Source: Ptychodera flava
Lineage: Eukaryota > Hemichordata > Enteropneusta > Ptychoderidae
Reading direction: 5' to 3'
Length of the DNA: 64,000 nucleotides
Assembly (NCBI RefSeq): GCF_041260155.1
Contig: NC_091942.1
Coordinates: 6,820,001 to 6,884,000 of the forward strand
A model generated the notes under the pieces. It was not told where the DNA came from and searched no databases. It saw only the letters and a list, made by a program, of their open reading frames with translations. The position numbers and the translations under genes are program-made. Shown in pieces: positions 1 to 11,715 of this stretch. Position 1 is the stretch's first letter, and every line of letters starts with the position of its first letter.

Positions 1-3000
1 AAACATTAACGGCGTAATGTCGTTTATTTCCTTGGCTCGTAAATCAGCGCCGTATTTCAACTGAAACGAAGTAAGCAATCGTTAGCTTTCGTGTGTGTGA
101 CATGTTCCTGTTGATAAACAGTGATCATTCCAAGCGATCGATCCATATTCTCTTATCAACGGCTGGAATTAATATCCATGGATGATTTTTTTCACATTGA
201 TATTAATGTTAGCTGTGACCCAATTATTCTTTATTCATCAGCTGGACGAAAACCGATGACTGATAGCGATGGACTGCGTATCCATCATCATGATCGGTAT
301 AAGATACCAAATAAACATAAATACAAAAGTACAAATATACGATCTCGCGCGATGAATAAATTTCACAAACTAAATGGGTGATTACTCATCGAACAAAACG
401 CATAGACAAAGAGATTAACCTGAATGAGTACTCAATGATGGATCGTAAATCGACAAATTAATATATTGGTCATTCATTTCCACCTAACCGACAGGGATGT
501 CAACAGGTGACCGACCCCCTTTTTATGAACAAGGTAGATCCGTCGTACGTCACACCGGGAGCAATGAGTTCAAAATGCACTGTCAGTGTTTGATTTGGAG
601 CGCATAAACTACACCCGGCTGTGAGGAAAATGTTGGTATTTACCACTCGTCAAAAAAAGCTAAATGTAAATGTTATTTAAGTTTCAGCCATAAGAAAGAC
701 ACTGATTCTTATGATGAGTAAATTATAAAATACTCATAACAATACGGTCAATTGTCAGCGTTCATTTCGGTCATTGCGTTTTACTATTTGCGGTGGGTTA
801 ACTTCCAGATCGGAATGTGAAATTTTCGTGACTGTGTGGATATTTTATTTCACCGGCAATGGTACTCCGATGGTACCTACCAATAACTGACACATTGGAA
901 CATTGCCCTGCATAGCGGCGTGGTGCAGAGGTGTCATTTTGTCGTCGTCTTCCTTGTTCACTTCTGACAGTTCTGAGCGAAGAAGTATCTGTGAAAAAAC
1001 GACGATATATAAACAGACATGGATGGAGAGACTTTGATCACAGAATATGGAAATATTATCGAAAGTTTCAGCTGTTGTCCCTTAAGTGTTCACAGCTGGG
1101 TCTTCAATTCAAACAAAGGGAAAATTGTTTGTACAAAACCAAACTGATTTGAGCAGTATAGGTTTTTTCACAATAGGTAGGCCGCGGTAATGTTTTTTTT
1201 TTTTATTTAATCTCGAACCAACAGGTTGCCCCAATAACAGGTTCGTTTGAAAATAAAAATATAATACAAAAACGAAAAATATATAACAGTTACAACGTAA
1301 ACAAACAGACAGGAAAATTCACATAAGAAAAAACCAAAAAACAGCAACACAGCGAAAGATACACAGAAAAACATCCAGATAAAAGCATCATTCAGAAAAA
1401 AAGGATCTTACATAATTCATGACGAAAATTACTGAAGTTATTAAAAATATCTAAATTTTGCTTGTTACAGATAGAATTAAAATATGTCTGAGATCGTGAT
1501 AAAAATGAGTGTTTCAAGATATTCGTACCTGCTGACACTGGTCTAAAAAGAATAGCACGACGCAATGTAAAAGCAGGATGGTTAAAATGTAAGTATGCTT
1601 CAGTTTCATCAAAACCCACGCCCTGCTCTTTTTTGAATAAAATCGGAATAATTTTTGAATGCAAAATGTACAAAAAATCAATTGAAGTAAGATAATTGTA
1701 CACTCCTATTTAACCATGACGACCTAAAATTTTGTCTTAGTTTTGTTTGTTTGTTGTTTGTTTATTTTTGTTGTAAAATTATATCGGCTGTCCGAGTGCT
1801 GTGTCGCGAACTTGACAGGAACTGCTTGGTGCTACGGTTTGGTCGAATTCAAGTACTTCAAGTGAAGCATCAATTACTCTTTTTTGCGAATTGTACTAAC
1901 AATTTTGCAGTTGTTGAATGTCATTATCTAAATACTCAGTATTCTACTTGTCGAACCATCCATTAATATTTGACATACACTGTTATTGTGAACAAACGAA
2001 GGTCCGGAGCCTGGCTTCAGTTCAGTTGTCAAAACTAGTTGTATGTGTCACACACACATTCCGCCTCGCTGCCAAGTGCAGCGCCGCCTGTAGATTGGTG
2101 TCTGTGACAGGGTGACAGCACAGGCACAGGTAGAGGCCGAATATCGAGTATTTCAACATGATTTAGAGAATTGGTAAAGAAGTTATTACTACCATGTGCA
2201 CAATGAACAGAAATCGGTCTGATAGGTGAACGCTTTACAGTCGTTTTAGGTTATTTAACGCCTAAGTTATCGCCCTTGAAAGTGGATGAATTGTAGCACC
2301 AAGGTTAAAGTTTAATAGCTAATTTCAAAAGAAATAAATAGATACATTTTTGAACTGCAATCGTCATTCCACTGGTAATGCAGCTAATTATTTGCAAATT
2401 GTAAATGCCATTACTATGCAGAAAATAAGTGATCCATCATATTGACGGAGAAAGCTTATGAAAGGTAAAGGAAAGAACATGAAGAAAACAACTCGACGGT
2501 ATCAATGAGGCACTAAGTGCAAAATCACCCTGTTGGCGTATCGTATTGGGCAATGTTTTACATCATCTTCAAACCACTCTTACCGATATCGGGACTAATA
2601 CTAATGAAATATTGGCCACCAACCTCTGTTATCTCTAAGTGACCATAGCGGGCGCTGTAATGCAATGGAACAGCGCCGGTGAAGTCTCGGATGTTCACGT
2701 CCGCCCTGTTTGCCAGAAGTCGTCTCAGGATATTGGTGAAATTCCGCCTTGCCGCAAAGTGCAGCGCCGACTGTTTGTACTCATGCACTCGTAGGTTGGT
2801 GTCTGTGACAAGATAACAATGCAAGGAAACACTAAAATGACGATGATTGGTATTAAGGGTATAGAAGAAGTTGATCAGACCTGACTTAGTTTTCCAGTTA
2901 TTGACTTTGTCTTCCGGTTAGAAACTTTCACAGCCGAAACGGCATCACTCTGTTGATTAAAAATTCAAGAACGAAGTTTTCGTTTTTTTTACTATATTCA

Positions 3001-6000
3001 CAACGTGTTTTTCATTTGCAGATATGCATAATACCAGCTATGTATCAGGATACCTGTTCGGAAACAAAGATATGCGATGTTTATGGGGACAATCATCCGC
3101 CAAGCCAGAAACCACTTGTATCCCATTTAAAACAAGCCCTGGCCACATTCTGTTGATTTACAGGAAAAAATATTTAGATTCCTTCTGATGCAATAAAGTG
3201 TGAGGGCGTTTGGAGGATTTTACCTGCACCATAGTTCAGCAACAACTTGACAACTTCCTTGTGGTTGAACCTGACTGCATAGTGTAGAGGTGCAGCGCCA
3301 ATGCTGTCAAATTTGTTCACCAGCTCTCTGTCGTGTTCCAGCAAATAATCACAGATATCTTCACGACCAAGCATGGCTGCCTGTCCATCGATCAAAATGA
3401 CCATGAAATAGTTAATTAAACGGGCTTTAATACAAATATTTCCATCCATATCAATCATTAATGTAGTGTTCAAATAAACACCTTCAGATAATGGATCTTA
3501 AGTTTAAATTGAATGTTGTAAAAGTAAGTGACCTTCTGGTCTTTCGTTTCGTGAGTTAGAACGACAAAAATTCATCATTCCAAGTAAAAGTTAATATCGT
3601 TTTCTGAAAATATTGGACCCATTACTGATATAGTTTATCGAACCGTCTACGTTTCAAATTGATATCCACTTCTGAAAAGGCATCCTTTGACCGTTTGAAT
3701 ACATGTTGCAATTGTTTAGTTACATCCTATGCACAAGACACAATACCAATTCATCTGAACTCGTCTACTACAGTAAAACTATTTGGCAAATTAAACAAGA
3801 TACAGTACACACAATCATTCCTAGACTTTGAACAAAATGGTGGACTACAACCCTTGGGTGGTCCACTTCCCTCTCTGCGTAATTTTCTGATCACTTTAAC
3901 CGTATTACATCTGACACTGGGCGCATTATATCATACCATCAAATATTTTGCATTTTGAAATAAAATAACGTGAAGGTGTCCTATACTGATATTTCTGCAT
4001 GCATTTATGTATGTGTACATTTGGCTATATGTATTTATGTATGTGTACATTTGGCTATATGTATTTATGTATGTGTACATTTGGCTATATGTATTTATGT
4101 ATGTGTACATTTGGCTATATGCATTTATGTATGTGTACATTTGGCTATATGTATTTATGTATGTGTACATTTGGCTATATGTATTTATGTATGTGTACAT
4201 TTGGCTATATGTATTTATGTATGTGTACATTTGGCTATATGTATTTATGTATGTGTACATTTGGCTACATGCATTTATGTATGTGTACATTTAGCTATAT
4301 GCATTTATGTATGTGTACATTTGGCTATATGTATTTATGTATGTGTACATTTGGCTATATGTATTTATGTATGTGTACGTTTGGCTATATGTATTTATGT
4401 ATGTGTACATTTGGCTATATGTATTTATGTATGTGTACATTTGGCTATATGTATTTATGTATGTGTACATTTGGCTATATGTATTTATGTATGTGTACAT
4501 TTGGCTATATGTATTTATGTATGTGTACATTTGGCTATATGTATTTATGTATGTGTACATTTGGCTATATGTATTTATGTATGTGTGCTTATGGATATGG
4601 GATTATAAATACATGTATGTACCTTCACGTGAAAGCTTGTGTCTAGGTATCAAAGTATGTTCATCATAATGACATTCAGATGAAAAGATAAGTCGATATG
4701 ATTTATATGTATTTATCCGAACATACGTTAATTACATATACTTACTGTATTGACTGTATGTCAATTTGTCAGCGATTGAAAGCAAAACACGATATATTTA
4801 ACATTTGCCGTTGTAATAACAGTGGTCACTTTCTTTAAAAACTACTTTATGTAAAGTGTCGACCATCGATTCTATTCTCAAATTTAACTGGGTTTCAGAA
4901 AGTGTATGAATGTGACAACACCTGCTTCTGGCTATATATAGTTGCGAAACAATAGATGGCCTTTGGCGATAAAACAGAACTGCTGATGTTGAAAGTTGAA
5001 GAGCAAGCTGTGACATTATCAGCATTATGAAACGTACAATCTGTTAATTTGATGGATGGCGTACATTAACGCTGCTTTATCGTATTAGCAAACTGTGAAT
5101 GAACAATCGATGAAATTTATTACTTTTGCTTCAACTTTTAGAAATCTCCAAATAAATTCGAAACTATGGATATAACTTATTTATGGATATTTCAAACCTA
5201 GTAATAGAATTATATTTCAAGAACGAAATCGGCATCTCAAAAGATTCTCTCACTTTCTCTTTATTAAAGGTATACAGTCACCTGTAATCTAAATATGCCC
5301 ATCTATGGTCAGAGGGGCGTTCCCCGGTATTCAAAATGCCCATGTGAGGGCGCTGTTTTTAAAAAGCGGCCACCCGCTTAAAATCTGTGATTGGAACAGG
5401 TGACAGTATACCTTTAAAGACAAATAATTGCCCACAACTGTCTTCCGAACAGGCGTTTATTTCAATTCACTTGACTGTACATTTGCACATTTTCGGTCCC
5501 TTAATGTTTTATATTTTTTGAATATAATGACCCTTGTTGATGGTGAAATCCTTTCGTTATTAGTACGGGAAACATATGTCGTTTTGATTTCGCAAATATT
5601 GTCTCCATCTGTTTTCAGGACAGAGAAAAAATAGTTTCGGTGCAGTAACTGTCTGCTCGATCTTCTGACCTGACTGGCCTAACAAGCTAAATCTTTATTG
5701 CCGAAATAAGAAAAAAATATACAGGGTAGGGGTTAAGTGGGGGTGTATTTTACATTCACGTTGGTTTTTACGCGTGAATTCGTGATGTAAGTTGTACGCA
5801 TGATGTAGAAACTACAGGTAAATATTATTGACCGTTGTGAAAAACTGCAAAAGTCATGGCCAATTCTACTTGCCTAGCTATTTTTGGCAAGCATTGACAA
5901 CAGAGACCCAGCTGTAAGTAGCTGTATGATGTTCTCAACTGGCGGGGTCAGTTTCAGGTGTAGGTTAAGGTTGGGGCTAAGGTTAGAATCAGTGACAAAA

Positions 6001-7047
6001 CGTTATGGACGCCCTGAAATGATATCGTACTATCGCCATGTTTCTAGGCCCACTATTCTTAGAATGCCCCTATATGTATAGACCTTTTCGCTTTGTGACC
6101 TGAAAAATTACTCTCACGGTGTTCCCATGGCTATAAATACGACCCGACAACCAATAAGAATAATGCATACAACTATACAGGTACTTTCAAGCATTTGTAT
6201 AACAAAACAGTCAAATGGTGCAATAATGGTTGGACCAGTTTGATCCCTAGATCTCTTGATAAAAATAACGATCACTATCTGCTAACATATCGAGCATTTA
6301 TCTTCTACGTAAATTGTCCAAATGCATCGGCATGTCTATCTTTACCGATTGGATGCAAATTTGAACTTTCAATTTTATAATTGGTTATGTGATTTTGTGA
6401 TATTTTATTGTGTTCATCGCATGACGACCGATATCGAATAATTTTGGTCCTGAAATAGCGATATATGATCGTGTTCAAAGTTATAAATCAAAAGCGTGTA
6501 AGTTTTTTCGTGCGAAATAATCAAACTACAACAAATGCTTCATTTGTGCCATCATCCTCCCCTTCCCTATGTCCATAGAATTTCGAAGTCTTCATTCCTT
6601 TACTCAGAGAAATTAAAAAGTACCTGTAATACCAAGGATACCTGAGGCTCCTATTTTTGGCAATTAACGCTTATTATTTCACGATAGCACAACAATTTTT
6701 GTTTTATTTCAGATTATTGCAAATTTCTGTGCCAAGACCTCAAACTATCGGTTAGCGAAAGAGACTACTTTCGACTATGTTTTCGCTGTTTCATTTTAAC
6801 GTCAAGACGAGGACAAGTGATTCCGGTCACATGTGTTTGTGAGACAACGGACAGGTGCTGGTAATAGGTTACCGTATCATGTTATCAAGCTATCTAGCAA
6901 TCATGACAGAGTATGTCACTCCACCATAGTCGAGAGGGCGTGTACCGCCTGAACAAGTACGTTTTTGTAAACACAGATACAGATAGTATTTACAAATATA
7001 AAAACTGTAGGGGACAATTAAGAAATACTGGTAAATGAAAAAACAAG

Positions 7048-7094
<47 letters not shown>

Positions 7095-7835
7095 ATATGA
7101 ACTCCAAGAGAATTATTCATGCATAATTGGTGGCAGATGTTTGAAATTCAAATTATACATACAACGAGAACCATCAACGTTAAAACATCAAAAGTCAAGA
7201 GTTATTAATATTTTCGGCGAAGAACTAAACGGCGATTTAATTAAAGTCAGCTTTTCCTTGCAATTCTAGGGTGCTTAATTGTAATTTGACTTTAGTTTAA
7301 TATCATATTTAAGTAAACTTTTTCATCTTAAATATACTGTCGCATGTTTTTTTACCAGTTTAGATGGAACGCAGAGTTATAAAAGTAAACTATGTCCCCT
7401 CCCCCAAACTCCGGTACACACGAGACGAACATTTCCATCAACGTCGTCATACGATGAATCATAAAGTATTTTATTTTGTGTTTGTTGAACGGAAAATTAC
7501 TCAGCAAAAGCACAGGCAAAAATATGGTAACTCGTCAAAAGTTCCATCGTTCCGATAGACAGTGAATTCTCTACCTGCCAAATTGTCAGCTCCGAATCGT
7601 CATCGTCATCTATATCAGGCACACTAGTCTCCATTCCCAGTACTAAGTTTTTCAACTGGTTGGACTCCCTGCCTCGGGACGACCTGCTCGCCTTTTTCAG
7701 GTGAGGCTGTTTCTTTTTCGCTGTGCCGTTCGTGGTTGACTGCAACAGCTTTTTATCTTGCTCTTCGCCATTTTTCATTTCGCTCAATTCCATCGTGCTC
7801 TTACCGTCGTCTTTGGCCGTGGTGATTTTCGCCAT
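1..7835 (-). CDS. TRPA1-like ankyrin cation channel, gene A (5' part; continues beyond window)
   Basis: This is the N-terminal part of a third TRPA-family channel gene. Visible exons: 1 = 7575-7835, 2 = 3224-3380, 3 = 2624-2802, 4 = 881-988, 5 = 1-60 (cut by the window edge; about 49 more bases expected from genes B and C). All junctions have AG acceptors and GT donors, with phases 0, 1, 0, 0 as in B and C. The ATG at 7835 has A at -3 and G at +4. Exon 1 encodes 87 residues, basic and Ser/Lys rich, then an acidic run of five Asp, ending in TIWQ; gene B exon 1 ends in DIWQ. Exons 2-5 encode ankyrin repeats with [22 protein letters not shown] and TPLHHAA motifs. Exon 2 is the same length as in gene B (157 nt), and the shared AVRFNHK motif makes A and B closer to each other than to C. 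The channel domain must lie left of the window. The exon 3 donor (GAG|GTTGGT) is weak. Confidence 0.85.
1193..1703 (-). mobile_element. 3' end of a non-LTR retrotransposon (LINE), 5'-truncated
   Basis: On the minus strand an open frame of about 100 codons (1392-1703) has the look of the extreme C-terminus of a LINE reverse transcriptase: a spaced pattern of TLRRAI, TN, KHSFLSRS, then a short Leu/Phe-rich tail. It is followed by about 185 bp of A-rich 3' sequence and a run of about 12 A (T on the plus strand, 1193-1204). That is what target-primed insertion of a truncated LINE leaves. It lies in intron 3 of gene A, in the same orientation as the gene. Clade not assignable by eye. Confidence 0.45.
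2058..2113 (-). pseudogene. Truncated duplicate of gene A exon 3 (vestigial exon)
   Basis: On the minus strand this stretch repeats the 3' splice site and first part of gene A exon 3: a TGTCACAG acceptor, then codons for DTNL, a gap of about 18 nt relative to the parent, then AALHLAARRN. The parent exon 3 starts at 2802, about 690 bp upstream in transcription. Similarity ends in a CA-rich run just after RRN, so no full ankyrin repeat or donor follows. It sits inside intron 3 and is best read as a decayed internal exon duplication. It could still act as a cryptic acceptor. Confidence 0.6.
3996..4590. repeat. 30-bp minisatellite, about 20 units
   Basis: A near-perfect tandem array of a 30-bp unit (ATTTATGTATGTGTACATTT plus GGCTATATGT) in intron 2 of gene A, downstream of the 3' part of exon 2's neighbour intron sequence. 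Only a handful of substitutions separate units (for example GCATTT for GTATTT, TTAGC for TTGGC, TACGT for TACAT). Because 30 is a multiple of 3 and the unit has no stop in several frames, it produces long artificial open frames on both strands; I do not regard these as genes. Likely length-polymorphic. Confidence 0.95.
5265..5416. mobile_element. Short MITE (about 152 bp) with TTAA ends
   Basis: Terminal inverted repeats of about 20 bp: left TTAAAGGTATACAGTCACC, right the complement with one or two changes (GGTGACAGTATACCTTTAA). The interior has a GGGCGTTCCC stretch and no coding capacity. The TTAA at both edges is compatible with piggyBac-type target duplication, but that is inference. Lies in intron 1 of gene A. 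Confidence 0.7.
7047..7097. repeat. (AAAT)n microsatellite
   Basis: About 12 units of ATAA/AAAT in intron 1 of gene A. Confidence 0.95.
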
Positions 7836-9010
7836 GTTGCCAAACGAGGTCGTGGCTCATCGCCCGGCCCCCTTGAGGTCCTGCAACCGTTAGCGGAAGA
7901 CGCACTTAGGTCAAAATATTGATGACCTCTTTTCAATTAATTGTACACGAGTGCACAATACAATGCGACAGCTATCGAGCCATGGCGGCATTCCACAGTA
8001 TACGCTAAAAAGCGGTTGTGCTGGGTTAAAAACTACCTGCAATGCATGATTCGACAAGGTGTGGGTGTCGGAAAAGAAATATATTACATTTACAAATAGT
8101 ACAGCCTACCTAACTGCTCAGCAACAGTTGCCAACGGTGTGTTCACACAGCAAGTTGGACGTTGTACACAGTATGCTGTGTCCTATAAATAAAAGTAATC
8201 GCCTTGCAATTCTTTTATGTAATTTCTACCGGCTGTTGCGTTGTCGACATGGTCGGTCGATGGAATCCCGCGCGATTTTTTCGTCAGAAAGGGGCTCGGC
8301 TCGGCGCGGCTTCTGGCCGTGTGACTCTGAGTACGTCGTTCACCAGGCTTGCTCCAACATATAGCCTGAAAACAACAATGCTCCAGTTCGCGTACAAGTG
8401 AATGAGCTCATTCCCACTGTTGACTGCAACGGCGACTGTCACTCTTTATGAATATTCATGACCTGCGCCACAATTAGTCATGTCATAGCTTTCCTTCATA
8501 CCGCTCTGGAGATTTCTCCCTCTATCGTCTGTGATGTGTGCCAAGCCAGTCAAGTACAACCAAACTCTTCCGCACTGCGCATGCGATTGTTACAGACATT
8601 ACAGCAAGAAATCGCCGACTTTTACTTCAGGGTTTACTACATGTTTTACAGAAAGACAAGGTCGATACGAACACGAAATCTTGATCGCCTATTTTGGAAA
8701 AAAATCGAGAGTTTCTCTATTCCGTTTTTTAATGAGTGTGAGTATGGCGAAATATAGATGGTAACGAAACCATACGGTTGCATGTTTCATTCTAACATAA
8801 ACATGAACTTATTCATCAACAACTAACATATATTATATTCGGCCGATGCTAAGTTTCACTTCATGCGAATGAAGGGCAACAATCACGTTAATTGGTGCAT
8901 ACTCTGAATTGAAGATAAAACGGTGAGTTTGTTAGGAGAGAAACTGCACTCAGTCCAACTACAAAGAGGATGCACCAGTTTAGAGACATGGACTTGAAAT
9001 AGGGTGTCTT

Positions 9011-9358
9011 GAGTTTGGTAAAGGAGACAAGTCCGGTAGTCTACGGCTAAGCCTTTATTAAAAAACCAACGTTTCGACCACACACAGGAGGTCTTCTTCA
9101 GGGTCTAAACTAATAACATGAGCGGATAAAAAGGATTAAAAATAAAAAACCAACAACGAAACAACACAGTAAAATGAAATATCTCTCTTTTCATTTTACT
9201 GTGTTGTATCGTTGTTGGTTTTTTATTTTCAATCCTTTTTATCCGCTCATGTTATTATTTTAGACCCTGAAGAAGACCTCCTGTGTGTGGTCGAAACGTT
9301 GGTTTTTTAATAAAGGCTTAACCGTAGACTACCGGACTTGTCTCCTTTACCAAACTCA
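9011..9358. mobile_element. Foldback element: two ~169-bp copies head to head, Penelope-like terminal motif
   Basis: Left arm 9011-9179 and right arm 9190-9358 are inverted copies with only a few mismatches, separated by a 10-bp spacer. Each arm contains CCTGAAGAAGACCTCC, then TGTGTGTGGTCGAAACG, then GTTGGTTTTTTAATAAA. The CTGAAGA...GAAAC pair with a GACC/GGTC stem between them resembles the hammerhead ribozyme core reported in Penelope-like retroelements, though one extra A interrupts the expected stem II. No open frame of note. Could instead be an unrelated hairpin MITE. Confidence 0.6.
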
Positions 9359-9450
9359 TAAAACGGTGTCTTTTGTAGGATATTCAACAGTTTGCATACG
9401 TAGAGCGGTGGTCGCAACCTGTCAGTTGCAAGTTCCGGGATCACAGAAAC

Positions 9451-9932
9451 TTCATTTTCATGAATTTTGTTTGATACGAGATACTACTTATATTGTTTGA
9501 CATGTTGAAAGATACTGAATGAATGGGTGAACATGCATATATTCGACCCCGGTTTTAATAATAATAATAATTAAGTACATTTTTAATGCGCCTAATCTCT
9601 GAACAGAGCTCGAGGCGCAATAATGATGATGAATCACTGGGACTGGAGACTAGACGAACGAAAAAGGTTAAACTACTGTTTAAAGAGAAAAGTCTTGAGG
9701 GAACGGCGGAAAGAAAGGGTAGCGCTGGAGTGGCGACACTATACATGAACATAGACACGATACATAAAACCACCCCGAAAATGAATTAAAGTCATGACCA
9801 TTAATTCATTTTCGCGATGGTTTCATTTAATTTGTCTAAAACAGGGGTCGAATATATGCATGGTCACCCATTCATTCAGTATCTTTCAACATGTCAAACA
9901 ATATAAGTAATATCTCGTATTCATGAAAAATT
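9451..9932. mobile_element. Non-autonomous inverted-repeat element (~480 bp)
   Basis: Arms of about 90-105 bp (left 9451-9558, right 9843-9930) share long blocks such as TTGTTTGACATGTTGAAAGA and GAATGAATGGG in inverted order. The left arm carries a short insertion near its outer end. The interior contains an (AAT)n start, a GCGCC...GGCGC hairpin at about 9589-9618 and a palindrome around 9777-9813 (GAAAATGAATTAAAG / CATTAATTCATTTTC). No transposase. The outermost left terminus is unclear. Confidence 0.65.
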
Positions 9933-10647
9933 GCCGACTTTGTCCCTTTAATGAAAAAAACAGGCCGTGTGAAAACATGAAAGGTAGAGCTAGACATTGT
10001 AACACAGGTCCAAGACACTATCTTCCCTAATTTGTAGTATGTGTTAGATGGCTTATGTATGTGTATGCAGAACTAAAGTCAAGTCATTAATGGTAAATTA
10101 ATGCTTAAAGTGGAGTCAAGCCGTGGGGGCATTTCTATCAGGATACACAATTCAAGTTGAACTTTTGTCTGCGAACAAAACTCTATTGACAGCAAAATAT
10201 CAGATCCACTGTGTACCTATCCCTTTCAGTAAATTTAGTATGCACCAACTGGACCTGTGAATCTCACTGACAGGTACAAATCGGAAATATAATACGTGCG
10301 CCTTCTCTGTCTTCTCTTGTCGAGAGTATTTTCGGTGCGGTTGGAATTTTGTGGCTCATTTATGGCTGTAAACGATGTAATTCACCACCTAGTTACTTAA
10401 ACTCGTCGAGAGGAAACTTGTCGTATAGTGTTTATATCATGATAGATCTATCATGATCGCAATCTTCAGCAGCGTAGACGACAACACTTCACTGCACCGA
10501 ATGGGACCGCCCGTGAACGATGACAGGTGTCGGTCGCAAAACGTACAAATTTTCAATGCGTTCCTTTGAATGTTTTTGATACAACTGTACTTGTACTTAA
10601 GTTCAATGCCCATGAACTGACTGCAAATAACAAAATTTTGACCATAA

Positions 10648-11002
10648 GGCCGAACAAAAAAATGTGTTGTTCCGATAACCCGACCTACCCTATTTTTACC
10701 TCTAGACCCTAAACTTTTTAGAGCTACGTAAACACGTAAGAAAAAAGAAAGAAAGAGAAAAACCGTAAAATCACGCGTTCGTTACTTGGCATTTGATTTT
10801 TGTTTGAACGAGGATGTCTTGTATGATTTTTTTTCCTTTTATATGTATGATACATTAAATGTTGTGGCCAGTGTTTGACCGCTCTGAACCCCTGAAAAAT
10901 GCATATTTAAAAATAAAAATATTTTGGGAAAAAAATTCCTGCCAACCTACCTACCCAATTTTTGAAAACCATGTTATCGGAACAGTACAATTTATTTTTG
11001 GC
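10648..11002. mobile_element. Inverted-repeat element (~355 bp)
   Basis: The ends are 31-32 bp inverted repeats: GGCCGAACAAAAAAATG then TGTTGTTCCGATAAC at the left, and the complement of GGCCAAAAATAAATTG then TACTGTTCCGATAAC at the right. The block TGTTCCGATAAC is perfect in both arms. Interior non-coding. No target duplication clear. Confidence 0.6.
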
Positions 11003-11550
11003 CCAATCACCATGACGTTTACGAGTGTCAGAAGTCTTATTCACTCAGCTATGAACATACCTGCGAAGGTCACGCGTACGCATAGTCGGTTACAGGGAAA
11101 ACAGAATTCGTATTTTCACTAGTTAAAATACGGGTTCATATCAGTACCCTCTAAACAATAGGAGAATGGCAATACGGGTATAGCATTTATGATAAATATG
11201 GTATATTTTCATGATTTCTCGACACTGTGTGAGAAAAGCCACTGGCTCAACAGTTTATCGAAATTAAATAAATCCGAATAATAATAATATTAAATAACTT
11301 AAGTTAGTATTTAAAAGATTAGGTTTGATGTTTAGATTAGTGTCTGGGATGTAAATTGTTATTAAGCAACAATCATTCGGTTTTCAGTATTTTTGTCGTC
11401 TTTAGCAATATACACGAATTTTCTTTTCAATATAAAGTAAATTAAATAGCAAAATAGATGTATATTTTATATACAATGCAAACTTTTACAATAATTACAT
11501 AATAAGAAAAGTTCTGTAATATATGGATATTTCAAATACAATTTACACAT

Positions 11551-11705
11551 TTTATTATAAAAATAATTTCATTACAGTTCATTATCATAAAGATTATTAC
11601 ATATGAAATGCATTTTGCATTATTGAAAATGTAAATGTTCTTTTTTTAAACATCGCCGCAAGAATGATTTTCTCCGTACAATTTAACGATGACCTGATGT
11701 TTATT
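11551..11705 (-). promoter_or_regulatory. Candidate poly(A) signals of gene B
   Basis: AATAAA on the minus strand occurs at 11700-11705, 11 nt after the stop codon, and again at 11551-11556. The first would give a very short 3' UTR, so the second is also plausible. Confidence 0.4.
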
Positions 11706-11715
11706 TGCTATTGAA

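Larger units (their letters stand above)
7836..11715. other. Spacer between gene A start and gene B stop
   Basis: No coding region recognised. It should hold the promoter of gene A (right side of its ATG) and the 3' end of gene B. A TATAAATA string at about 8183-8190 is on the plus strand, the wrong orientation for gene A. Three inverted-repeat elements (9011-9358, 9451-9932, 10648-11002) fill much of the rest. The stretch 11130-11700 is very AT-rich and contains the probable gene B poly(A) signals. Confidence 0.7.

Noticed and set aside
3931-4669. Several long open frames of 90-215 codons on both strands
   Set aside because: All are read-through of the 30-bp minisatellite; the repeating decapeptides are an artefact of a unit divisible by three.
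8183-8190. TATAAATA as promoter of gene A
   Set aside because: It is on the plus strand, about 350 bp from the ATG, and in the wrong orientation.
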